A stretch of DNA of 64,000 nt from Microcebus murinus (Eukaryota > Chordata > Mammalia > Primates > Cheirogaleidae). This document shows, piece after piece, positions 11,184-22,506 of this stretch (position 1 is the first letter of the stretch; every line of letters starts with the position of its first letter). The translations under genes were made by a program, and so were the position numbers. Under the pieces are notes generated by a model, which saw only the letters and a program-made list of their open reading frames with translations, made no database searches and was not told the origin of the DNA. The stretch covers positions 52,885,501 through 52,949,500 of the forward strand of contig NC_134108.1 of assembly GCF_040939455.1 (NCBI RefSeq), read 5' to 3'.

Positions 11184-11394
11184 TTATTGCTTATTTGTTT
11201 CATTTTGTTCTAACGGAGCTTGCTGAGTCTTCTCCAGCAGGTTTCGGAGATTATTAATACCACCTGGATGGTCAGGTATGACCGTAGGTGGAGACATACT
11301 ATTGAACCAGATGCCATGCCAAGGTTTCTTCCAACCATTTTGTTCTGTGTTCAAATTTCCCTGGCAATCTGATGTTTCCTGACGAACGCTGTTG
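11184..11394 (-). other. Exon-like ORF of unknown status
   Basis: On the - strand a candidate acceptor (tttcccaacag, exon start at about 11394) is followed by an open frame that runs to TAA at 11184-11186. It encodes about 69 residues, including MSPPTVIPDHPGGINNLRNL and ending QNETNKQ. The composition is balanced and protein-like. An AATAAA (11183-11188) overlaps the stop codon. The segment keeps several CpGs in an AT-rich setting. There is no poly-T run on the + strand beside it, so an intact processed pseudogene is not supported. It could be a terminal exon of an unannotated gene, an old retrocopy fragment or chance. I do not recognise the product. Confidence 0.25.
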
Positions 11395-12295
11395 GGAAAC
11401 ATAACATAAAACATAAACCTACCTGGGGAAATAGAGCATGGACTGGTCTATCTCCAGAATACTGCAAAAGCAGCTTCTCACATTGCAGCCCTTCCTCTGT
11501 TATTTTCCAAATTTTCTACCATGAGAAAGTTTATTATGGTCATAATTAGATTTTATTAATATTGTTTTAAATAGATTGCTTTGGCTAAGTTTGATTGCTT
11601 TTGGGCAGATCAAGTTTAGCATAGAACTAGCTAAAGTAAAATCTGGAATAATTAATGAAAATTATTTGTGCAGAATTAATTTATGAAGAAGTGAGAAAAT
11701 CTGAAGAGCCAATGTGGAGGTACCTGTCAGGTCTTAAATATATGACATGATGATCTCAATGAAAGAAAGTGATAAATAACACTTAAGGTATCTGACATGC
11801 CAGTAGTGAGGGATAGGCCATGCTTCTAGAGGAAAATATGGAAAAACAGTAAGAAGACCTTCTATCAATAGTACATCTATTTGAACCAAGTCAAATGTAA
11901 ATGTGGTTTAATTCCTAAGTGCTAAATTGTCTTTCCTTGTACCTTGGCTTTGCAGCACTGCTCTTCCTGTAATAGTTGGGGGTGAGTCTAGCTTCTTCAC
12001 TTTTCTTGACAAAGAGAGCAAACCATGTAACTTGGAAAGCAAAAACCCCAAGATTGGAGTTGGTACTTTAAAGAATTTTTACAAACAGGAGCAGGCAGAT
12101 AACTACAGATGCTGAGCAGCTCAGAAATTAAACAGAAATTGAGGTCCTTGACCTTCAGAAAAGAGCTCACATCGTCAAAAATTGTGATTAATTTTAGAAA
12201 CAAAATATACACACTATACTGTATTAAGAAATATGCCTGATATGCAGCCTCAGAAACATTTACCGTTTTCCAGGTACCCAAAACTAATTTAGAAA
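11395..12295. other. Intergenic, nothing recognised
   Basis: AT-rich sequence without a recognisable repeat or gene. The ORF at 11927-12115 is unconvincing. Confidence 0.5.
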
Positions 12296-12310
12296 GTGTG
12301 TGTATGTGCA

Positions 12311-12355
<45 letters not shown>

Positions 12356-12380
12356 ATGAAGGAGGGAGAGGGGGAGGGAT
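12296..12380. repeat. (TG)n(GA)n microsatellite
   Basis: A TG run passes into a GA run and a G-rich purine tract. The 162-codon antisense ORF at 11997-12485 owes part of its length to this repeat (SLSLSHTHTH) and is not considered a gene. Confidence 0.95.
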
Positions 12381-13640
12381 TAGAAAGGATAACATGCTGA
12401 TTTCTAAATTGAGAGAAACAGGAATTATATTTGAATAACAGTAAAATCTTCTTTTACAGTTTTCAGTAGAATTGTTCAGAAACAATTTGAATTGTTTCTA
12501 GAAATCAAAGCAAACAAGAAATCCCATACAAAGAGTTTTTAAGAGAATATTTCACAAAAATAACAAGAAAACAGGAACAGACTCTGTCACAAAATGGTGG
12601 CTATCACACCGCAGTTGTTTTGGTTTAGTAGCCTCGAAAACAAAAGCTTCCTGTAAAGGCCCTTACAAACAGCTTATGCAGGAGGTACAAGCACTAGGTA
12701 ATGCAAATGCAGTGCCTTGTGTATGCAGGAGGAAAAGCTGGATTCTGAGTCTTCCTGTTGTCTTCAGTGGGCCTCACGTTTGTTCTTTATTAGAAAAACA
12801 AAATAAACATGAATTACAGAAGCATACTGAACTACTTGTATTTTAATTATGAAATACTTCTATCTATAAACACTAACTTCATCGTTTTTTCCCAGTGTAG
12901 CTCCCTGGAGAGGACACGGGTGGTGAACTATGTTTCTCCAAATCAGCACGTGGGGTGCAACAGCATTATATGGTTGTGTGTTTCTACACATTTATAAAAG
13001 TTCAGATTATCCAAGTCCCAGCTTTTCAATGATGGTCTAGGGAGTTTCATTAAAATACGAAAATTAATTATTTCCATCTCAGAATCCACATCCACCCAAA
13101 CTGTCTGATACTTCCCTTGGCCACGTAGAGAACAACCAAAAGAAGTGATGAGAAGCCCTTTCTCCTTATGTTCTTTCATGAAACTGGTTCCCTATTAGCC
13201 TCTCTTCTAGAACCTGCAGACTCTCTCTCCCCACAGCTTCGATTCTCTTCTGCCTTCAGGCATGTGAGAGAATATCCCTAAGGACTAAAGGACAAGGTCA
13301 TGAGAAGACACTACTGAGGAGTGGAAGCAAAGGGCTGTTTCTCCCCGGCATCGGGATCTGTCCATCTTGTCTGTCTTATTGTCAGAGTCACTATGGTTTC
13401 AAACCTACAACAATGAGGTTTGGCGAAAGATATCCACATTCAGGAATAAAAGCAAAAAGCAGTAATCCAACCAGGTTTCTAGCTACCCTTTGAGCAAGAA
13501 AGGTGGGAAGCAAGACTATAATAACTTTGCTAAAGAAACAACTGTATAATAATTACAATAACTTCGTTGAGACTTGTAGCTTTTCCACATTCATTATTCC
13601 TGCTATTTTAGTTTCTCCAATAATGAAATAGTCGTGCTGC
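12381..13640. other. Intergenic, nothing recognised
   Basis: Unique-looking sequence with small ORFs only. No repeat family was identified by eye. Confidence 0.5.
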
Positions 13641-13975
13641 AAAACAAAGTTTCAGTCGATGACAGACTGCATATGTGATAGTGGTCCCAAAAGATTATAC
13701 TACTATATTTTTGCTTTCCCTTTTCTATGCTTAGTTATGTTTAGATACACAAACACCATTGTGTTGCAATTGCCCATAGTATTCATGCAGTACAGCGACG
13801 TGCTGTACAGCTTTGTAGCCTAGGAGCAAGGGGCTATAGGATAGAGCCTAGGTGTTCAGTAGGCTATCCAGCTAGGTTTGTGCAAGTTCACTCTATGATG
13901 TTCACACAAAGACAAAAATCACCTAACAACACATGTCAGAATGTAACCCCATCATTAAGTGAGGCATGACTGTAA
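13641..13975 (-). mobile_element. MER2/Tigger-like DNA transposon relic
   Basis: 'gtttgtgcaagttcactcta', 'tgatgttcacacaaagac', 'ttgtagcctaggagcaa' and the terminal 'aagtgaggcatgactgta' match the reverse complement of the MER2-type Tigger consensus (which begins CAGTCATGCGTCGC). It is internally deleted and CpG-decayed, and is an ancient TcMar-Tigger copy. The left boundary is approximate. Confidence 0.8.
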
Positions 13976-14934
13976 AACAAAAACAGTAAACAAAAAAGTA
14001 ACTTTTTTATCTGAAAAACTTCCTAAGTCTTTTCTAGTTGATATATTACATTTATTCTCCCTTTCACTCCATTCCAAACAAGCAGTACAGACTCTGTTGC
14101 TTTTTTTTTTTTTTTAAAACCTCTGCCATTTGGTTTCACATATATTGCACTATCAAATTTTTTGTGTTCATCAATCTGGATACTTTCTATGGATCTGTCT
14201 CCCCATTTTCTAATCTTCTGTTCTGTTGCTTCTAAACTGCTGTTAACCTCATCTGTTGAATTCCTATTTTCAGGCATTATTATAATTTTTGGTTCTAGAA
14301 TTTGTTTCACTTCTGTATCTTCTCCTATATTTGTCATAGTTATTTTTAAAGTCATTTTATAATAATTGCAGTATCTTAATTATATGTGCATAACTTTTTG
14401 TTGTCTGTTTTTGCTTCCAGCCAACTGGTTATTAGCATGCTTTATACTCTTTGATTGGATGTCAGATACTGTAGATAAAAATTTGTAGAGGCTCTTCTTC
14501 CAAAGAGGGTTGTTTTCTCTTTGGCAGGCAGGCAATGTATTAGCTGGCCATTTTTGTCCCATTAAGGGATAATATTAGGCTTTATTGGGACTGGTTTGTT
14601 TCAGCTTTGCTCTTTTTCCTAGTATATAGCCCTTACTCCTAAAGCATAATTTTTCTGGGGTCTATATACCCTTTTGTGGGGTAACACTGACAGATCAGGG
14701 CATTTACCAAGAGCCATCTAAGTCAATGAGGCTTGAAATTCAATCTCTATCTCCCCAGCACTGGATGACTGACATCTCTCCCTCTTTTAGACTCCCAGCC
14801 AGGTGTAAACTAGGGTGAGACAGGAAGACACCTGGGGCAAGGTACCTCCCTAAAAATGTGCATGTTCTTAAATTTTGCTCCCTAGGCTCCTCTCTGGCCT
14901 CATTCTGATCACATGCTGAGTTATAAGATTCAAT
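13976..14934. other. Ancient repeat-like intergenic sequence
   Basis: The part around 14430-14520 ('tgattggatgtcagatactg') resembles antisense relics of an old LINE-type repeat, but I cannot name the family. There is a T15 run near 14101. ORFs here (for example 14023-14355 on the - strand) are not recognised. Confidence 0.35.
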
Positions 14935-15250
14935 GTCTTGAAAATAAAATCCTGGATACAGCTGGAACTCATTCTACTAAGTGAAGTATCTCAAGAATGA
15001 AAAAACAAGCACCACATGTACTCACCAGCAAATTGGTATTAACAGATCAGCACCTAAGTGGACATATAGGAGTAACATGTATTGGGTGTCCGGAGGAGGG
15101 GATGGGTAAATACAACCACAACGAGTAAGATGTGCAACGTTTGGGGGATGGACATGCTTGAAGCTCTTACTCGAGGGGGGGGGGGGGGCATGGGCAATAT
15201 ACGTAACCTTAAAACTTGTATCCCCATAATGCCTAAAATAAAAATAATAA
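14935..15250 (+). mobile_element. L1 3' end (5'-truncated), sense
   Basis: The sequence runs from the last ORF2 segment ('tcaagaatgaaaaaacaagc', then 'accacatgtactcacc') through the 3' UTR to an A-rich tail. It parallels the L1 at 30050-30330. A run of 14 G (15175-15188) sits where L1 3' UTRs carry a G-rich tract. No ORF is intact. Confidence 0.85.
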
Positions 15251-15854
15251 TCTGTATGAAGATTTTAGGGGCTCCCTTCTTTAAGTCCTCCTCTCTGGGA
15301 TTTGTCCTTTAATTTTTCTGTTGCTCAGACGGCCCTGAATTCCTGTTTCCTCAGCTCTCTATGCTGCCACTTCTCGCTGGGTCCTGTCACCTGGTGGCAC
15401 CTCAGGGAGCTGCAGAGTGCCGAGGGGAAAAGCTGGAGTAACATGCTTGCCTCAGGCGCTTCCCTTCTTCCAAAGCTATAGCCCCTCGAGTTCCTGGCTG
15501 CCTGGGTTGCCCTCTGAAACAGTCAGTTGTTGTTCTATACTTTGTCCAGCAAAATGAGTCTCTTTACTGACTGCTTCAGCATGGAAGGTTTATTCTTGAT
15601 CTCTTATTTATACTGTTTCTTCTACATATTCTTCTGATTCCCACCCTTGATACAAGCCAGGCCCATCTTTTGTGCTCAATCTAAATCTCACTTCCTCAAA
15701 CCCAACGATTTATCAAGTTGTTTTTAAATAACTTTTAATGATATAAAATGTTATATAATGTTAAATGAAAAGCATAAAGCTCTATATTCTCTACAGTATC
15801 TCTACCATATTCTCTACAGTAAAGTACAATACTGTTTTTAGCATAACACAAAGC
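15251..15854. other. Intergenic, nothing recognised
   Basis: No repeat or gene signal identified. Confidence 0.45.
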
Positions 15855-16010
15855 TTTTCTAACAAAAAACCCTTCACATCGTAAGCAAAGTGAATCACCC
15901 ACTGTTACACAAGACTGTGAAAATACTCAAAACTACTGAGCTGTACAATTCAAAATGGTTAAGATAGTGAAGTTTATTTTTTTTTTTACCACAATTAAAA
16001 GTAAAGTAAA
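15855..16010 (+). repeat. Old L1 (L1M) 3' end
   Basis: 'gagctgtacaattcaaaatg' followed by 'gttaagatagtgaagtttat' and 'taccacaattaaaa' match the 3' terminus of ancient L1M elements (ACTGTACACTTAAAATGGTTAA-type). Confidence 0.7.
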
Positions 16011-16040
16011 AATGAAAAAGCAGGAGTCATAGAAGACCAC

Positions 16041-16099
16041 CAAAAAAATAAAGTGAATCATCACTTTAAAATCATCACAAAAAAATAAAGTGAATCATC
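16041..16099. repeat. 22-bp direct repeat
   Basis: A 22-bp unit (caaaaaaataaagtgaatca plus tc) occurs at 16041-16062 and again at 16078-16099. It looks like a local slippage duplication. Confidence 0.8.
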
Positions 16100-16190
16100 T
16101 ACACTTATTGGTGTAGAATAAAAAATGACTTTAATTGTGGGATTGGCCAATTTATAGAACTCAGTAGAACTCAACAGTTTTACCAAATTG

Positions 16191-16526
<336 letters not shown>

Positions 16527-16720
16527 TAGTCTGATAATCTACATTCACATTTTAGATATTTGGTACTGTTGTACCCTGGCTTTCGTTTTTCTTTCCAAGT
16601 TTTTTATTAGGAAAAATTTGTAGGAAATTTCTAAAACAATTTCTCTGAAAGGCTTTGGAAATTTTGTTTCAGATCACTCTTCCTAACCACATGGAGTATG
16701 TATCCTAACTAACAAGTTTG

Positions 16721-16876
16721 CACAGCCAGGTAGTGGCCCATGTCTGTCATCCCAGCGACTCTAAAGGCTAAGGTAGGAAGATCAGTTGAGTCCAGGAGTT
16801 TGAGACCAGCCTGGGCAACACAGTGGGACCCTGTTTCAAATATTAATAATAGTAATACTGAAAAATTAAAAAAAAA
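16721..16876 (+). mobile_element. Free left Alu monomer (FLAM-like)
   Basis: A single 7SL-derived arm ('gtccaggagtttgagaccag', then 'cctgggcaacacagtgggac') ends in an A-rich tail without a second monomer. It is therefore a FLAM-type monomer or a truncated Alu. Confidence 0.8.
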
Positions 16877-17090
16877 CAACCAACAACCTTATACAATCCC
16901 TGTTGGATAATGTAGGACAATTCCTACCGATGGCAGGACCCACTGTTCCCTGTTCATTCATTCACACTGCATTTATTCACCATCTGTATTGTCATAAATA
17001 AGTTCCATGTTAATAATCGCTATTACCTGAGGATATGTTAAAACCATTGAACTTATGCTCAGATTGGTGTAAATACTGCCCAAATGGCCT

Positions 17091-17104
17091 TTTATTCATT
17101 TATT
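17091..17104 (-). terminator. LIN28B: LIN28B poly(A) signals (candidate)
   Basis: Two AATAAA hexamers on the - strand lie at 17099-17104 and 17091-17096. A third candidate is at 17171-17176. Cleavage would fall around 17,070-17,150. Which one is used cannot be decided from sequence alone. Confidence 0.5.
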
Positions 17105-17600
17105 TAATGTAGCAATCACATAAATCATGAAAAATCTCCAAAACCCATTATAAATGCCAACGTTATATGTTTTATTTTTAATCAAGTAATTTTTTTAAGC
17201 CTCAACATATCCATAATTGACAGAATAAGACAATAGGCATGAAATGAGAATATTAAATCCATGGTCTGCAGAAAGGCAAACAGTGCTTTAGTCCATCAAG
17301 ATGACCACACACGAGGGAAATGCCATTCCAAACATCTACTTTTTTGACCTTTAAAAACATACAGTTCAAGTGTTATTTCCACTGTAAACAACATGAGTCA
17401 AAATGGACAATGAGGTAATCTAAATACTACACAGGATGATTTAAAAACCCTAGATAAAACACCATATTAAAGACATATAAAAATCAGGGTTCACTTTGGT
17501 CTCTAGTATGGTTAGAGTTGTTAACACCAAAAAGCAATACATACTAATTAAAGCCAGCTTGGTGGTAGGTGCCAGTGGTTGATAGATGTAAGTGATTCAA

Positions 17601-17607
17601 GAGGTAG
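17601..17607 (-). promoter_or_regulatory. let-7 seed match (7mer-m8) in LIN28B 3' UTR
   Basis: The + strand GAGGTAG gives CTACCTC in the mRNA, complementary to let-7 seed positions 2-8. The base opposite position 1 is not A. Confidence 0.6.
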
Positions 17608-19067
17608 TCAACACCATCATTTTCAAGCTGGTAACTCTCACAAGTGTTAAGCCACAGATGTATTAAATATCATAATACTTTCTCACAGTACAGTACTTTA
17701 CCATAACTTGCAGCGTTGTTCCAAATATAAAATTTAAAAATGAATTATGTTAACCTTTCACTCTAATTGAACAACTAGACACAGATCACATAACCACCAC
17801 ATCTTACAGAGGCTGTTGATAGTTATGTAAGACAGAATTTGATGCTTTCAACAAGTTGTTCTCTAAAACAAATAAATCTCATTAAGACATCTAGAAAATT
17901 AAAGTCAGTGCAGCTGCACTTGTACATACTTTCCCAAATTTTATAACCAAAGGGGAAATACACATATATATTTTATGATAAACATTTCTTAGAAAAAACA
18001 GATAAATTAATTTAAATTAATTTTAAGACTTAATGAGATTCCCCATGTCCTGTATAATTCATCTTACAGTGAATGTTACAAAGTCTATTAACACTTATGG
18101 GCTTCTATTCACAAACTAAATACAACCAGCAGTAACTTGGGGCCACACTGGTGCAAAATAAAACGGAGCCAGAATTCAAAGAAAACATTGGCAATAAAAG
18201 CATTCTATGTTTGGTGGTGGAATGATGCTAATAACATGACATTTCTTGATCTCTTTTGTTACATTGCACACTACACTTCCAAGTTATAAGCAGGTAAAAA
18301 TCTTTCTAAATCTTTCAATTGTAAAAATACATCCAAAGTCTTGTAGCAAAGACTAGAAATGCAAGTATAAAAATGTTTCCACTATAATCTGCCATGTAGC
18401 AAATGAATAGCTCATAGGGCTAAGAGACTGGTAGGGCATCTTTTTTTTTAGGAATTACGTTTGTGTTGACATGAGGGTGAGGTTGGTTAAGAGACAACTT
18501 AATTCACAGACCTGCTGCCCCACCATTAGTAAACCCTGCAAACTGATGCTTTACACAGACTCTTCTTCCTCAACAGCTAGGCATGGCATTGCATGTTCAC
18601 TCCTTGGCAAGCCAGTGCTAGTTACTTATGTGCCTGGGGCTATGATGTTGCAATATGCTTGGCTTCAGGGCAACACACACATAAATGAAGGAGATTGGCA
18701 TCTTTTAAACTGTTTGCCCAGCACAAATACACTCATACACTCATACATGGACCCGTCTTCCTGCTACCCCTTTCCAACCTCCACCTCTGGGCAAAGCAGA
18801 TATTTCTAAGATTGTTTCTGCACTCTGCACAACTTTCACTTAAGTCGAAGAGTGCCCATAATTCTTTAAGCTAAATACATGATCATTTTAAGGAAATGCT
18901 TGGGGACTTTGCTAACTAAAATGAGATGCTTCATTATTCACAAGTGTTTGTCAGAAACATGCAGTTGTGAATTGCTATCTATAATACAGATAAAAAGGTT
19001 CTGTACCAGAGAATTATCAGCCACCCGTAAGGCTAGAACAGCATCCAGGTGTGCTGTGCATCAACTA

Positions 19068-19075
19068 TGAGGTAG
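19068..19075 (-). promoter_or_regulatory. let-7 8mer site in LIN28B 3' UTR
   Basis: The + strand TGAGGTAG gives the full 8mer CTACCTCA in the mRNA, the strongest class of let-7 target. Confidence 0.75.
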
Positions 19076-19252
19076 CCTTTTGCTGTAAACAGAATAATAT
19101 TTCACCCATGTAAATGGACAATGTGCTCACATCAGTGATATTCACATATATGCAAGGAGTGGAGGAATCCTGCTTTAGAGGATTTCTCACATGAAATAAA
19201 AATAGGAGAACCGATATCTGATATTTAGAAATTTTGATCTATGTCAAACTCA

Positions 19253-19259
19253 GAGGTAG
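19253..19259 (-). promoter_or_regulatory. let-7 seed match (7mer-m8) in LIN28B 3' UTR
   Basis: The mRNA reads CTACCTC followed by T. It lies about 185 bases upstream, in mRNA sense, of the 8mer at 19068-19075. Confidence 0.6.
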
Positions 19260-19377
19260 TTACTAACATCAGTACATACTACTTATATAAAGGTCTAAGT
19301 TATTTGGTTTATTTTGAGTAAGCAGGACTGTCGACTACTCTGTAAAGAAACAACAACAATAACATTATATGGTATGT

Positions 19378-19385
19378 TCCCTGAG
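19378..19385 (-). promoter_or_regulatory. miR-125 (lin-4) 8mer site in LIN28B 3' UTR
   Basis: The + strand TCCCTGAG gives CTCAGGGA in the mRNA, an 8mer match to the miR-125a/b seed. It lies about 120 bases from a let-7 site, an arrangement reminiscent of lin-28 regulation in worms and mammals. Confidence 0.6.
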
Positions 19386-21064
19386 CAAAGTTCTTTGTCC
19401 TGAGTATGTATGTAATAGTGACAATATTCTCATATAAAAAATAAACCCCAACTTTTAATCATAAGATAGGTTTGGTATGTGCTCTTAGTAGTTCAGTCTA
19501 GTAAGATGTTGAAAAGGATTTCAAATTGCACCCATAAGGTCCATAGTTCAAAAGTGTTTCTGTGTTTCTTACCATGATCTTAGCTATGAATTTTTATATG
19601 TAAACAGGGAATGTCCAATTTTCAAGTCCATAATTTCCTATTTCTATAAAATCAAGGAACTTTGGTTTGAATTTTCAAAGTGACTTAACATGTTTTGCAT
19701 TTTTACTGTTAACCTGCTTATTATACCTGCCAACAATTAAGCAATGCCACTTTGATTTGTCTACATAATTTAAATAAGCTTGAAATCCTCACATAAGGCA
19801 AGGAAGTACTGCTCTACAGCTATATCACATTCAATATCGTCAAAGGTAAGCTTTGCATCATAGCACAATGATATTTCAGTATATACCACAGAGATTCTCA
19901 CAAACACTGTCATGAAATTCAAGCTGAGTTGTAAAGGGCTGGTAACCCAACCGGAGGCATTTTCTTCTTAGGGTGGCTTGCTGAAACAGCAGCAACTTAC
20001 AAATCTCCCATGACACAGGACAGGACAAATGGGAGAAGGAACAGAAACTGTTCAGCAAAATACGTCTCATTTGAGTCATGCTATTTTCTTTTTTTGATTA
20101 TCTGAGCTTACGCCAACAGGCCCATACAAAACTATACTTATTGTCAATATTAAGCATCATGATTACTTGGTACCTTCTTGAGGATGTTTCAGAAATTTGC
20201 CCATAATACCTAGAACCAGGATGACCCCAAAATAATTTTTTTTAATGACTGAAACCTAAAGGGACCAACACTATGATTGGTCCCTAGCCAGTTTATTGAC
20301 TACAACTGAGAATCAACCTGAGAAGATTCTCTATCCCCAGAACTGAATTTCATCCTGAATCTACCACATAGGTTACTCTAGCGTAAGCACTGAAGATAAC
20401 TTCCATATGATCAATTTATCATATAAAATACTTATAGTTACCTGGTGGAGAGGTTTGGTACCTCTGCCTCAGGCTTGTCACTCTAGTTGCCTGGCACCAA
20501 ACACTGCACTTTTTAAATATCATTCACAGGTCATACATATTGGGCAATTGTGAGCATCCACTTCATTTCCACTCTCAACCCCAGTATTTTATTTATTTCT
20601 GTGCTGCTCTTGTTTGCTTGTTTTAGAAACAAGTTGAATAACTTCCCAGGGGGAATAAAAACAGCCACCAAAAATATATGCCAAACGATTGGAGTTTTCC
20701 CCTAAGGTCTTCAGTAGTAAATAAGGAGGGCTCCCTGCTCTAAGCGATGGTTACAGGATTGACTTAGTTGAGGGAAGCTGCCGTTGCCACAATCCCTCAA
20801 AAACCTCACAGCAAGAAAAAGATTACAATGAGCTGGTATCAAAATACCATGGAAAACAATCAAGTCACTACCTTTATACATTACCCCTCCCCTTCATTTC
20901 TCTTAATAGGCATCTAATTTACAATCAAAACATAGAATTAAAAACATTGAAATTTCGGCACAGATATTACACATTCATTGTCTTTTCTGGAGTTATGAAT
21001 CCCAGAATCAAAAAAGCTTATGGCAGTCAGAGGCATATAGAGTTAAGGTACTGCCTTCAAACAG

Positions 21065-21102
21065 GAAGAAGAATAAGAAGAAGAATAAGAAGAAGAAGAA
21101 AA
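21065..21102. repeat. (GAA)n-type simple repeat
   Basis: An imperfect GAAGAATAAGAAGAAG run lies in the LIN28B 3' UTR (CTT-rich in the mRNA). The RRIRRRIRRRRK stretch of the ORF at 20947-21156 comes from it. Confidence 0.85.
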
Positions 21103-21665
21103 TACCACTCCATAGATATCAAGAAAAAGAGGCAATCCCAAACTTGGGAGAACTAGATGTTTTAAAAACCTTTAGTACCATATGATTGGCAGCTCTGAGA
21201 TCTGAAGTATCCTTTGGTTCACACAAAAAATAACAGTCATGTTTTTATTTTTATGTAATATAAAAGAAGTGGTATTTCAAGAAAACTGCAGGGGTTATAT
21301 TTGAAAACACCTAAAATACTTCCCATGGGCTTTCAATTCTTGGAAATGTCCAATTATGTGAGGGAGGGTGTGTGCTCGTTATCTATATACACACATATAT
21401 AAAGACAAACCCTCTTTATATATATGTCTACATTCCTATATAAAAATCCTCATATACACACACAGGGTTTCAGGCTCTCTCCCTCTCACATAAGCACATA
21501 TTGATATACATAGTATCTCATTCTCTGAATAACATAAAACATGACACCCTGATCAAATGTAATTTGCTTAGTGATTTGTCTGTTTAAAAAATTCACAGTT
21601 CCTCAACAGTAGTTAAAATCCCAGGTCAGCTGCTGTTTATGAAATACTGTTCCCCTGTACTTGCA

Positions 21666-21673
21666 TGAGGTAG
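21666..21673 (-). promoter_or_regulatory. let-7 8mer site just after LIN28B stop
   Basis: The + strand TGAGGTAG gives CTACCTCA in the mRNA, about 40 nt after the stop codon. That is beyond the roughly 15-nt zone cleared by terminating ribosomes, so the site can be effective. Confidence 0.7.
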
Positions 21674-21713
21674 ACTTCCCAATCGGGTAAAGACAGCGAT
21701 ACATTAAGAAGGG

Positions 21714-22083
21714 TTATGTCTTTTTCCTTTTTTGGACTGAAGGCCCCTTTTTGCTTTGCTCTTCTGGTGCTGCAGAAGACTTCGAGGAGGAAGCTTCTTG
21801 AGGTGACCTGCCTGACCGTTCCGAGATCTCTACCCTAGCCTCCTGAGGAAACAGTGGTGATGTACAGCCGTGCCCGCCTCCCACCTCCCGAGGGAACGTC
21901 GAAGTGCATGGCTGGGACTCTGCTTCCTGTCTTCCCTGAGAAATGGTGGGCGGCTGTGCAACAGTTTTATGCGGGCAGTTTGCCACCATGTGCGTGATGC
22001 TCTGACAGTAATGGCACTTCTTTGGCTGAGGAGGTAGACTACATTCCTTAGCATGATGATCAAGGCCACCACAATTGTAGCAT
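21714..22083 (-). CDS. LIN28B: LIN28B last coding exon
   Basis: This is the C-terminal exon of the RNA-binding protein LIN28B, which blocks maturation of let-7 microRNA precursors and sustains fetal/stem-cell programmes. After one base completing a split Arg codon the frame reads 122 residues to TAA at 21714-21716. Both CCHC zinc knuckles are complete: CYNCGGLDHHAKEC and CHYCQSITHMVANC, each CX2CX4HX4C; in the family these bind the GGAG motif of pre-let-7. The tail (SQGRQEAESQP, REVGGGHGCTS, GRSPQEASSSKSS) ends in the basic stretch KKGPSVQKRKKT, typical of LIN28B and absent from LIN28A, and linked to nuclear/nucleolar localisation. The cold-shock domain lies in upstream exons beyond the window. 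From recall, the second knuckle has Thr where human has Met. The exon also holds a let-7 seed match (22031-22037) and a miR-125 seed match (21933-21940). Confidence 0.97.
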
Positions 22084-22110
22084 CTGCAAGAAAGAATGAT
22101 GAAAACAACT
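22084..22110 (-). promoter_or_regulatory. LIN28B: Splice acceptor of LIN28B last exon
   Basis: Read on the - strand, a pyrimidine-rich tract (ttttcatcattctttcttgc) ends in AG at 22085-22084, directly before the A that completes the Arg codon and the first zinc-knuckle Cys. Confidence 0.92.
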
Positions 22111-22164
22111 TAGAATTAGGTAGTGTGTTTTATAAAATACATTATAAATTTTAAAAAATACTGA

Positions 22165-22506
<342 letters not shown>

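Larger units (their letters stand above)
17075..21713 (-). other. LIN28B: LIN28B 3' UTR
   Basis: About 4.6 kb downstream of the LIN28B stop on the - strand. No Alu or L1 interrupts it, unlike the flanking intron and spacer, as expected under selection. It contains four let-7 seed matches and one miR-125 seed match (listed separately), a GAA-type simple repeat and AT-rich segments. The length agrees with the long human LIN28B 3' UTR as I recall it. The 3' end is inferred from AATAAA candidates. Small ORFs within it (18471-18809, 19876-20079, 20947-21156) are not genes. Confidence 0.75.

Noticed and set aside
11997..12485. 162-codon ORF on the - strand
   Set aside because: Part of it translates the TG/GA microsatellite (SLSLSHTHTH). 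The rest is low-complexity and unrecognised.
18471..18809. 112-codon ORF on the + strand
   Set aside because: Antisense to the LIN28B 3' UTR, no recognisable product or regulatory context.
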